A DNA stretch of 64,000 nt from Marthasterias glacialis (lineage: Eukaryota > Echinodermata > Asteroidea > Forcipulatida > Asteriidae). Under the pieces are notes generated by a model that was not told the DNA's origin, made no database searches, and saw only the letters and a program-made list of their open reading frames with translations. The stretch is taken from NCBI GenBank assembly GCA_911728455.2, contig OU452219.1, positions 7,934,320-7,998,319 of the forward strand, given 5' to 3'. Position 1 is the stretch's first letter, and the number at the start of each line of letters is the position of its first letter. A program made the translations under genes and the position numbers. This document shows, piece after piece, positions 37,903-49,100 of the stretch.

Positions 37903-38208
37903 AGTACATTATTTAAGTCCTTTTAAAAACATTAAAGTACATTTTACTCAAGTTTTTTTTTCCTTTTTTTTTTCTTTTTTTTTTTTAAGACTAGCCCATA
38001 CCAGAAACAAAACAACAGAAATTTGAGGGAAAATACAATATCAAAATGGTTCCTTAATGTTAGTTTTCCAGCATGCAGTACATTTTATCTTTATGGCTTG
38101 AAAACATACCAAAGAGTTTGCAAATGAACCACTGCTGCTTAAAGGTTAGAAGAAGTCCATGAACACAGGTATCATAATCCATTTGTTTTATAAGAATTTG
38201 GGATCATT

Positions 38209-38284
38209 TATCCTTCTTATTTTTGCTTCGTTGAAAACTGTTAAGCAATATATTCTGCTTAATCAGCTCTATTAATTTGGGCCC
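38209..38284 (+). mobile_element. Inverted-repeat element, family A, 5'-truncated copy 3
   Basis: It retains the right half only: ATCCTTCTTATTTTTGCTTCG, then CTGCTTAATCAGCTCTATTAATTTGGGCCC, matching the right end of copies 1 and 4. Confidence 0.6.
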
Positions 38285-38559
38285 AGCTGAGCTGAGTGGA
38301 GAGCAGTAAAACATAATTGAAAAGTAACACTGCATTCATATAGGTGTAATTAGAGCTTCACAGTGCAGACAAGATAAAAGCCTGTCCGTTTCTATTAGAC
38401 AAAACAGATCAATCCTCGCACTCTATCTATAATGAAAAGATTGTTACATTTTTCTTTCTTTTTTTTTTTTTTAATCTACACATAAGCAACAATTTGCAAG
38501 AAACATAACAAAGTTCATCTCGCTTTCTCACGTCTGTTATGAAATACAATCGATTACTT

Positions 38560-39000
38560 GAAATGATCTTTAGATTTCTTAAGTGGAAAGTTTGATTCTA
38601 TTTGACTGCAATTGTGATAAATCATCCGTGTGGCCGTATATTTACTTTTGCATCTTGCCAATTCCCATTCAGTCTTTATCACATCCTCCACCGACATCAT
38701 CCGCACACTGAAGACTTTTGATTTGCAATCTCCAGGGCCATTAAGGAGTCGGGCCAAGGAGGGGAGTGTGTTGACTCAGATCAGGGCTGAGCTGCGTTAT
38801 TGTTCCCCCCTTTTCCATCTTAACATCAAAATGCTTTCTGGGCTGTTGACAGAGTGCTGGAGATGTCAGCGAGTCTCTTATAAACCAGACAGCTCTCGCC
38901 CTCAAAATTAAGGATATTTACTCTCTTCTAAAGACCCTGTCATCATGTGCTTCGGAGGGCATCATGAGATTTCAAGTGTTCTCTCATGCAAATGGTTTTT
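38560..39000. promoter_or_regulatory. Candidate conserved non-coding block
   Basis: Balanced, repeat-free sequence with a Pitx/bicoid-like GGATATTTACTC and TTGACTCAGATCAGGGCTGAGC (38771-38792). Overlapping frames on both strands argue against coding. It lies about 6 kb upstream of the PROX start exon. Confidence 0.25.
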
Positions 39001-40652
39001 TGTTCCCGCCATCCACGTTTAAGGATATTTGCTTGTCATTTTAAGACCATCTATAATTTGTGTGTGTTCAGATTTTAGTGGCCACGTTTAAAGTCATTTA
39101 GACATTCTGACTTATTGTTGACTGAGTGGCCTTATTTAATAGCTTTATGTCTTGTGATAGCAGTAATATTACTCAAGCTTTCAATTTGCCGATGCATTCA
39201 ACTTTGTTAATGTGAAGGTTTGTTTGCATCAACTGAGTATGTACATTGCTATAAAAATTAAACACAATTTCATATATTCTGCACACTGCATAAACTGTTT
39301 TTACTGAAATCATCTACGCAGACAGAGTTAGCGTGGAGGACTTTGACTGACATAATTAGATTTGTTTTTTTAAGGAACTCAATGAGATGCTCTCCATTTT
39401 GATAACAAAATTAGTAACTAAACACATTTGCCCATGTACAGTCAAAGTCTTAGAAAAGTTTCCCGTCTGGATAGTGAGCCAACATTTTGTATGTGAAGTA
39501 TACAAGTACATGTTGGGACTATTATTTATTGCATTTAGTGTGAGCCTTTGTAGTCTACTACTTCTTTTCCACATTTTTTTAATTCCTGAAATATCCTGTT
39601 TGGGACTGAGCAACGCTTATTTTTAATCCCACCCCCTGTGTCAACCACTTGCCATCTGATTGGTTGAGATCTGGTTTGAAGCAGCGCCCACTTGCAGCTG
39701 ATACATTGACATTACCATGTTTCATCACTGTTATCAGTGCCAACTCTCCTCCACATTCTGTATGTACTGGTACATCTAAAACCAGCTTACCCTGATATCT
39801 CCAGACCGAAGATATCATTTTAAGAAAACTAGAAGTAAAAAGCCATAATCACCTTGAGGTCCGTGTTATCAAGATGGTTTTTATTTCAACCTAGTTAATG
39901 ATTACCAAGTTACTAAATATCCAAACATTTCCCTGTGGAGCTTAAGAACGGCATTATCAAGCCCAACAATATAGAAAGCAAACTAATAAGTAAGCTCCAG
40001 CTGTCTTATCAGAATAACCAAACACTCAGAGTTTACTTCATTAGTTTTGAGTGTCGTTAAGGAATTCTTGTCGGAATTCTTTGGAATATTTCCAGCAGGA
40101 TCCTCATATTAATAGTGGCTCACTTCCTCATGGTTGTAAGAGAAAAGCATCGACCACTCAAATCTTTAGTTGTCCTTTCAGCATTTTTTGTCTGAAAAGT
40201 CTGCAAGACCAATTACTGTGGATTGACTGGGCTCTTATCTACACATGTTACCATTTCCCCGTTCCCATCTCTCTGCCTATTTCTCACTGTGTTTGTCTCT
40301 GGCTGTGTCTCCATCTCTGGTACGGGAGCCTTGTTTGCTCAGGGTATCGTGTGCAGCTGTTGTCTACGATGGCTGGAGATCAGTCGAGCCTAGCCTGCAC
40401 AATTGCAGCTCCTCACACACTTCAAGGTTTACCCTTTGTTCCAGTTACCTTCATTCTCCTCATTTTTTCCCCACCAGTACGGCCTGCCAATCCAACCAAC
40501 CTATATTTTTACAAGTGGAACAATGCGTGTGTTTTGTGTGTAACTTTAATACGTGTAGTATTGAAATGCTTCTTTCAAAGTAAGGAACTGATGGTCGGTT
40601 TGGCCTCATGATAATTTGAATGGTTAACCAAGGCTATAGAATTTCAAACACA

Positions 40653-40830
40653 TGCAGGATCTTCAAAACAGAAAGAAAGAACAAACATAAATTCCTATAA
40701 ATGCTCAACTGGTGAAACATTTCTTGATATGTTCGATTTGGTGCAGGATGTTCAAAACAAAAAGAAAAAAACAAACATAAATTCCTATAAATGCTCAACT
40801 GGTGAAACATTTCTTGATATGTACGATTTG
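40653..40830. repeat. 89-bp tandem duplication
   Basis: Two adjacent copies start with TGCAGGAT at 40653 and 40742. They share ACAAACATAAATTCCTATAAATGCTCAACTGGTG and GATATGT(T/A)CGATTTGG. They differ at only a handful of positions, so the duplication is recent. Confidence 0.9.
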
Positions 40831-41559
40831 GTCTGCTCCTTTTTTCTTCGATTTTTTTTTCCAAGTTGGTACTCTGACCGACTACATGTACATATCAACA
40901 AAACTGGTAACAGGTTGTTCTTGAAGCATGATGACCAGATATATATAAAAGGCAGTATGAGTAATGAGAATTGCCGGACTGAAATCTATAAATAAACTGG
41001 CTGTTCATTTTATTGTAATCAACAGGTTGGCGCTGTGGTACGTGCAAATGTATAATCTGTTATTTTGTGTGTTCTTAGAGGGGGGAGTCTTTCTTTAGAC
41101 AATATGGTTAATGGATATTTCCCTCCGTCAGTAATCCTGACATTTAACATCTTGATTATTCCCACAGTTGAGTACGCAAACATACTTAGCCATCCATGTC
41201 CCCTGCATATTATCTGTTAAAGTTTGTTTACTTTCATGTACCATTTGCTGTCTGTGCTGTCTATGTAGCCATGCGTGTACACACAGTGTGAACGGTGGTG
41301 GTGTATGAGAAAAGGCACTTGCCTTAATAGTTTAACTGCATGTGTCTTTGAATGCCATCCCCGTGACCCAAAATGACCAAGACTGTCTGTTATGCGCAAA
41401 GGCCTTTGTGTTGCGTCCTGTAGTCCCAGGTAAACAGGCTACACTTTCAAGGTCAGAGTGGTTCCTTTGTTGTGGTTCTCTTTTGTGACATCACAGTCTT
41501 CCTTATTCCTGCTCAGTATTCCTTGAAGTAAAGCCCCCCGTCGTCGACCAATGGAAAGG

Positions 41560-41900
41560 AAGTGAATAAAAATCAGGTTTGGGTTGGGCTTAGAATTTCT
41601 CACTACGCATGTTCGGGGTGGATACAGGTGTGTTATTGCACAGTGAACGTCTGTTGGCCCTCCTAGGTCATCACACCATTGGATCCAAGACATTTCATAT
41701 AAGCTTGTACACACAATGCCCATCTCTTATGATGATGGTGTACCATATTGCTGATTGGTTTAATGTGGATGGTGGTTTTGTTGCAAGGTGTGGCCTCATC
41801 GATGGAGTTGGTCGATGTACAACCACCAGGCTCTTTTTGCGCTGAAGCTCTTTAAGCTTGATTGATTATTACTCAGCATATGGCAAGTCCTTCAGCCAGC
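41560..41900. promoter_or_regulatory. Candidate regulatory block with PBX-HOX motif
   Basis: A repeat-free stretch containing TGATTGATTATT at 41859-41870, which matches the PBX-HOX composite consensus. CCAAT-box-like ACCATTGG and GACCAATGG are nearby. It lies about 2.7 kb upstream of the first coding exon, and function is inferred. Confidence 0.25.
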
Positions 41901-42430
41901 CCCCTGATAATCTGAGATCCGGGATATATATAGTTACAATACATTCACAGAGTCACACACATAAAGAGGGGGGAGAGAGAGAAAGGATAATAGAGTCACC
42001 AACCAACTGTCCTGTGGTCCAGATCCAGGTGATGACACTGGGTGTAGATTTTGCCGCGGCAGTCTACAGCTCAAAGTTCAAGTCACGTTTGTTTGCCAAG
42101 GTGAGATAGAAGTGGTACTTGGCCACAACAGCTGGCATAGGAAGAAACATGACGTGTCTCCAGCGTGTGTACACATACCCACATGTACACTGGTAGACAC
42201 GGTGACTGCCATGCCAGGGCCAACCCACTCTTTTTTTTTTTTATTGAATACAACCTATTGAGTATTCTGCCCTTTTTTTATATTGATAATCATCTGCCTT
42301 CCTTTACAAGCGACCAGCCGCGGGGCCAATTCACCTTGAGCCACTGGATCACCGTGACGTCTCTTTTCTCAGTTCCTCTCTGGGCACTGCGCGGGTGAAT
42401 CTTCTTTTTTATTCTGCTCTGGAAAAGAAA

Positions 42431-42505
42431 TATAAAGGAAGTGCACAAGTTGGTCACCATTTCCTGGTTGGCACAACTGACGCAGTTTTGAAAACAGGAA
42501 TACGG
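42431..42505 (+). promoter_or_regulatory. Possible TATA promoter and short 5' non-coding exon
   Basis: TATAAAG at 42431-42437 is followed about 68 bp later by a strong donor (ATACGG|GTAAGA, GT at 42506-42507). The next strong acceptor downstream is the one opening the PROX coding exon at 44511. A transcript starting near 42460 could therefore splice a 40-50 nt leader onto it. The surrounding 42270-42800 is GC-richer than average. This is speculative, and other upstream exons are equally possible. Confidence 0.2.
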
Positions 42506-44510
42506 GTAAGAATTGAAAGACATTCACACCGGATGGAAGCTGAAAAGGAGCCTGTGTGGTAATCTTAGTTTGCTTAAAAGGCCATGTTGATTCTTAGATT
42601 CCTTTTTCTGATATCGGTGGGCCGAGAGCTTGATAAGGATTGTGTTCTTCAGCAGTAAGGCGGGCCTACTGTTAGCACGTAGGAACATTCGGCCTTTGTG
42701 CCCATTAGGTGAACGAATTTTATTCGACTTTAAACTGGCTGAAGGCGTGGGAAGGGATTCTCAAGACAGGAGACCAAGGAACAGGTTTGTCTGTCCGTAA
42801 TTGTGTAGTGTAACTTGAAATATTTGGAGATTTTGAGGTACACTACATACTGTACACTGTGTATAATAACACAGCCTTTCGATCATGTGTTTCACTTGTG
42901 ATTGTAGTCTGATGTCTTAAACATGTGTGGTACTATCTTTCCTGCTCAATTTTTAGTTTGAAAGTTTCCATTTGAATGTTATCACTCGTGAAGCATTGTT
43001 ATTTGCCAACAGAGATTCACTAAGATACACTTTTAAGATGATCTATTGTAGGCAAAGACTTTTTGAAGGTTTCGTGGATTGCGCAGACTGAGTTGATTTT
43101 CTTAGAAATCTATGGAGTCATTACACGACAGTTTTTTTATTATTTGTTTTTTAAGGAAAACGTTTACAGTTGACACCTGTACGTTGTTTGTATTTTGTAT
43201 TGAGGTTGACTTTGTGGTTAGTTGACTACTGGTGCATGTCACAGGAAAGTCACTACACAAAACACAATTGTAAATAGCAATGTGTTCCATAGGTATTCAT
43301 AAAATATGTATACTATTAGTGGAAACTCAAGTTTTTACTGTTTTTTTAACATCCTGTGTATCATGTTCCACACGTTTCCGCAGTATCTTTACTGGCTATT
43401 TTCCCCCGGTTACTTTTGAGCTTTTCTACGGTTGTTTGAATCATGGGCCATGAGAGCTGTTCGGATAATTGAGAAATTTGATCACATCATGACAACATAC
43501 GGCCTTGCACAATATGTGTCAATAAATTGTACTTCAAGAATAATGGTGGAACATTACAACATGAACAATGACGTGTATTACATGGAACTTCATCCATGAG
43601 ACCATTTGAATTGTGTTAAAGATGAGAAAAACTCATTTCGCTTGTTTTTGTTTCAGGTAAAAAAGTTTCATTCAATTCACTGATTAAAAAACTTGTTGCA
43701 TGTTTTCTGCACATTGTCACACCATTTTTGTGACAGTTGGCTTTTCAATGTGTGCATTTTAAAATATCAAACAAAAACTCTAACAAATGATTTTGAAAAT
43801 GGCTTAACAGGCTCAAAACTATTCCAGGATCCAGTATGATTTATATTTCCTGTCATGCCTTAAAAAAAACATAAAAATGAATGCTGTAGTATGTAACATA
43901 CCTTACACAAATGACTCACCAGGAATTGTATTCGTTTGGTTTTCATGCCATCATTATGTTTTATGCTTTTTTACAAATTTTGCCAACAAATGATGATAAA
44001 TTTTATCTTGTGATCTTGAGAGCGACATATGCTGAATTGATTTCAACTTACAATGCGAAGCAACTTTTTAAAGAATTCTTTTTCAGTAACCACCGACATA
44101 CTTCCAGTTACTTTGATATTAATGTCACCGAAACTTTGAGATCAATTAAACACTAAACATTTTCACTGTTCATCATCATGCAAATATTTTGGGTTGATTA
44201 TTATTATTATTATAGGTCTGTTCATTTAAGAAAGTCTGAATTGTCGCAATTTCTTTACGATAAACAGATTAAACTGGAACTACATTGGTGGGTTTCCCAA
44301 GAAAAAGCAACAACATTTCAATCATCGAAACGTATCCGTACATATACATGTATATCTGTTATCTTTCTTGTATGGAGTTATGTTACAGGAACAATGTCTT
44401 GCTTTAATGATCTCATCTTTTCTTAGTAAAACTCCCAAAGTTTCCTGGTCTCTTACTCAAAATGCGAAAAGATAACAACAAGCTTTCTATTTTGTGTTTT
44501 ACGCCTACAG

Positions 44511-44651
44511 ATGACGACGACAAAAAGATGCTGCTGAGTTAGTTTCCTGACAAAGAAGGAAATACACATTCCACGAAATCATTCCAATTACTTGACCAAA
44601 ATCTCGTGCAATATCACCAGACTCAATTTAGTAACTGCTCCAGCTAAACCA
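44511..44651 (+). other. PROX 5' UTR in the first coding exon, with two tiny uORFs
   Basis: A strong acceptor (CTTTCTATTTTGTGTTTTACGCCTACAG, ending at 44510) implies that the coding exon is not the first exon. The 141-nt leader holds two overlapping upstream ATGs. The one at 44511 gives an 8-codon frame ending at TGA 44535-44537; the one at 44528 gives 4 codons ending at TAG 44540-44542. The first TGA is also an in-frame stop upstream of the main ATG. If the splice site is used, both uORFs could dampen translation. Confidence 0.6.
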
Positions 44652-46156
44652 ATGTCGACAGAGGTGGAAGATTACAACTCTCGTGCGTCCAAGAGACGAC
44701 GAGTCGATGTGGGTGTTCCGAGGGGCACGCATGCTCACCACCAGAACAAAATCAGCGCAGGTGTTACAAATGGCGGCAGTGGTTTTGAAACAGACAACTC
44801 TGATGTGTTACGGACTTTGTTAAAGAACAGCAAGAAAAACCAGAATGGAACAGTGACACCGCCATGTGAGAATCCCAATGAATCTCCTCTGATGATGTCA
44901 CAGCTACTCAAAGCAAAGGCTAAAGAGTTTGAAGAATTTGATGCTGCAATGGAAAAGAATGCCGAAACTTCGGAGCAGGATGAGACAGAACTGTCCTCAG
45001 ACGAGTTAGAAACAATGGACGGTAGTGCCAATGATGCATCAGCTATCCCTGACTGCTACTCGGCCAATCAGGTTAAATGTAATGGAAACATCACCATGAG
45101 TCCAGGCAGCATGAGCCCAGGGAACATGAGTTCCGATAACATGTGTCCTGGGGAGGTCAGCCCAAATCCCTTGAGCGAGGATAGTGTGAAGGCAAAGAGA
45201 GCAAGAGTAGAAAACATCATCACCTCCATGCGCCAGTCACCATCTTGCCCCCAGTCAAGCCAGGGAACCAACCTAGTGCCAGAGCCTACTAGAGCCAAAC
45301 GTAAACAAGCCCAACCTCAACAGCAAAAAACCTCAGAAGCAGAGAGTAACCAGACCAAGCAGCTACGGCGCCAAGAGAGACGTCGCCTCAAGTACCTCCT
45401 GGGCCATCTGCAGCAGCAGCTGGACGTCTTGCAAGAAAAGTACTTTGACCTTTATGAAGAAGACAACAGCAGCCTATCAGATGCATCCGATGATCTTGAT
45501 GATTTGAATGAACCAATCGACACCATGACTGCTATCCGCAAATGTGAGAACACTGAGGCCCAAAAGTCTGGTCAGTTAGTCCATCGAAAAGGTATGAACG
45601 GCTCAATTCCAAAGGAAAGCCACCAGAAACTCCGCAACTCTCTTAAGCAACAGTTGACAAATGCCTTGTCCACCACAGTTGACTCAGTGATAGATCGATT
45701 CGCAGAGGTCGAAGACCGCCGGGTTGTTAATAACAATAACAACAACAAGCTCCGCACTTCACTCCCCAAAAGCATCAGTCCTGAAATGTCCAGTTCAGTA
45801 CTACAACAAGCTGCACGAAATGCAACTCTGATTGTGCCTGTACCAGCCAAGCGACCTAACACCTCCTCGCAGGGTCAACAGCATCATCGTGTACAATCGC
45901 AACAGCAGGAGCAACATGAGCAGACTGAAGCCATCTCGCTGGTCATCCCAAAGCGCAACCGCAATAAAGAGAGCGAATCGGCACTACGCGTCGGGCAACC
46001 TGATGACATGAAACAGGATCACGTAATACCAACAATGTTACCGACGTCAGTTGCTATTCCAAACCCAAGTCTGTATCCATCGTTTCCATCCATGATGATG
46101 ACGCCACCAGCTTATCCATCACTGCAGGACAAGGATTCCCTTCTAGATGAAATGAG
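44652..46156 (+). CDS. prox1: PROX coding exon 1 (residues 1-501 plus two bases of 502)
   Basis: A single 1505-nt exon encodes the regulatory N-terminus and ends at a consensus donor GAAATGAG|GTGAGT (phase 2). It contains the nuclear signal, receptor-binding boxes, coiled coil and the conserved [20 protein letters not shown] helix region (331-350). The linkers are low-complexity: a run of M-S-P-G-N units (149-167), Q-rich stretches and six asparagines (360-365). The reading frame also continues upstream through a TTG at 44592, but the ATG at 44652 aligns with known PROX1 starts. Overlapping frames on the - strand are shadows. Confidence 0.95.
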
Positions 46157-49100
46157 GTGAGTGATCACTCTGAGATTATTTTTTTATCAAACGCTTTGAA
46201 GTTGCCCCACACCAACGCATGACACATGTAAAGCACAGTATATCCACAGTATGTAAAAATCTAAATCAAATATCAAAGGCACCACAAATGGAATTTATAT
46301 TTAGGCCTTCCACTTTCTAAAGCAGATGCCTTAACCTCTAGACCACTTGGCTTGAATCCTATAATTTGCAGTGGGTGCTGCAAATAATTCTTATATTATT
46401 TAAATATCTTATTTTCTTCAAGGGATGGGTATAATGTATCCCTTTCTCATTTCTATATAGTGATACAACTTCAGGACATCAAGTTAACAAATTTCGATGG
46501 TGTCAAATTGTCAGAAAAAGACTCATAAATCTCTACATTTTTCCTTTTCTTTCTCCCCATCTAATGAAAAAAACATGTTTACTAGACTGTCAGATTATTT
46601 TTCAGACGTTAAAAAAATTCAAACCCTTTTTTTTTAATGTATTACTCCTCAGTGCTGAATCTGTAGTTTGAATATGACTGTATAAAGATGTAAACTTTCA
46701 TTTTAAAAATCACTTTTAATGCTTCATGATTGAACTGTCTAGCAGCAACCTCATTCCCAGGAGTGATCGAAAACGCTATGCCATTTTTCCCCTGGGTGCC
46801 TTGCTCGATCATAACCCCTTGTATTGTGACAGAGAAATCTCCCAAAATATGGGAGATTTTATTTAGTCCTGCGGCCGATCCACTCCACGGGCCTGCACAA
46901 AATGGTAGCCCACAAAAGAGGCATCAAGTCATAGAGCAACTGGTGACTTGTGACTTGTCTAACTGTAGGCAGTTTAGGATGACAGTGTAAAAACATGATT
47001 CATTTGAAGTGGGATCGCGGCAAAATTTTGACATGCATAGTACAAGCGCTCAAACGTTTTTAGCAAGTGTGCACGCAAAGCATTCACTTCTGATAGCCAA
47101 TCAGCATTGTTTTTCAGTTGCTTCCCTACCAGGGGTTAGTGAAGAGAGGTATTGATACGGCGCCCTGCGGATGTCTCAGCAGAGTCTTTTATTATTGTTT
47201 TCAAAATAGTTTATGGCATTGTTTGAGTTCATTTTTCCGTTCAAAAAGTACAAGAAATTGAAACGTTAGCATGTTCTGAGTACATCTCAGCCGCTTCAGT
47301 TGAAACTTCGTGTTCACAGCAAGAGAAAAGTTTCCCCGTTTGACTTACACATGTAGAAAACTTTTCGGATTTTTCAGATTTTTTTACTGGAGTAATATTT
47401 ATCATGTTGATGTTTTTATCTGGCCATATCCGAGTTAGCGGCTATGGCTCCGGCTACAACTGTTACTAAGGTTGTCCTATACTTCAACACACGATGATGT
47501 GGCAATCCAGCCGTAGCCATAGCTGCAAATTTGGACATGGCTTAAGGATCATAATGGAAAAAGTCAGCCACCTTTATCTAGGCATATCAACAGGCCCTTT
47601 TTTTTTTCAATGCCCAAACTCTAATTAGTATTAAATGGGAAAACTTTATTTAAGGAACTTTAAGTGTCAGTGAAGGAGTGACTAACAAATGGTAATTTGT
47701 GCTGTCGCCAATGTGATGAGATTATTTTTTTACGGCAAATCAAGATTAATTCCTTATGACAGATTTCACACCCTGATTTTTCCAATATATATCCTGATGC
47801 CTGATGTTTAGCTTAGAATTATTCTCGTGGCTTCATCACAAGAAGAGAAAATTCTGAAAGCACAGCCCTTTAATAGGATGGTTTACTAACTAGCAATTCA
47901 CTACGTTTAAAGATTTATTAACCTCCAGCAAGTATTTCAGTGGACAATTAATGCTTGGCTAAGTTATTAAGGCAGTGGGGAAAATGGGATTGGGGTTCCT
48001 TATGAGGTGGCTTTTGCACCAATATGAGCGAGGCTTTGTGAACGAGGCTGTCACTCTCGTCTGCCAATCATCTTAGACAGACGACTAAAATAACAGTCCT
48101 GAAATGAATCCCTCCATTGCCACCAAAGAGGACACCATTCAGCCACATCAAGGCAATAATTACAGCATCTAATCGTCTCAATTCCCTTGTTGTCAGGACC
48201 GACTGACCAGAAAATCTCTTGTCAGTGGGACACACAAACAAAAAAACGCTCTGCACAAACCGTTTAGCCATCCCCGGTCCAAATTCATTTCGCTAATTTG
48301 GCTCTGAAAGGGGGTAATTCCCGGCTGACTTGTCTTGGGGAATTGGCATTATTGAGGGGGAGTCTCGGAGGTGGGACAGGCACGCTCTAAGACAGCTGTT
48401 GGTAGATGCAGTGCACACCAGGAGTGTGTTACCTAGACAGCCCTCTCTCTGGTATTGTTGGGGGGTAAAGGCTTGACGATGTCAGAAGAGCAAGTGAAAA
48501 AAGAAGGGGGGTGGATAGAGCCTTGGAAGAGACCATCTCTCTCTCTCTGTCTCTGTTTATCTTGGTCTAAGAGTCTAGTGGTTCTTGTTCAACTTGGACT
48601 GCCATCTGCTCTTGTTTACCAAGGCCCTTTCGCTAAGTGAAATGATGGAAGGAGGATGTTGTTCTAAAGGGGGTGAAGAAGGGAAACGGCCAGGGACAAC
48701 AACCCGACTATGATGTTAAATGTCTGCTTGGAGATGGGTTTTGAGTTCAAAACATGAATATCAAATAAACCAAATTTGTGGAATGGTTTGGCACAAGAGT
48801 CACCGTAGGTCCCTCTATGTGGGACTTTCATACTGGCCGAATGATGGAATTTTAATTTTAAATTAAAAGAGTTACAATCTACCATTTACCGTCGGTTTGT
48901 TATTATTTGTATTGTGAACTACTGACAAACAAATGGAAATATACGTGTAATCTGCATGACCCCAAATCGATGTACATGGTGTAAATTTGTTCATCAGAAA
49001 TTGAATTAAAGGTTTTTTTAATGTATTTTAATATCTTCACTTTCACAAGGAAAGAAAACATCTTCCCAAAACAGAAACCAACCTACCCAAAGTTTTTCAG

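Noticed and set aside
40051-40611. 186-codon open frame upstream of PROX
   Set aside because: It begins with GTG, not ATG. It has no recognisable domain, a Cys/Leu/Ser-rich composition typical of chance frames, an overlapping frame in another phase, and no consistent splice borders.
44592-44651. Longer N-terminus of PROX starting at 44592
   Set aside because: The codon at 44592 is TTG. The first ATG in frame after the upstream TGA (44535) is at 44652, which also puts KRRR at the position seen in vertebrate PROX1.
44735-45862. Open frames on the - strand opposite PROX exon 1
   Set aside because: They are shadows of the strongly coding + strand, with low-complexity Ser/Leu composition.
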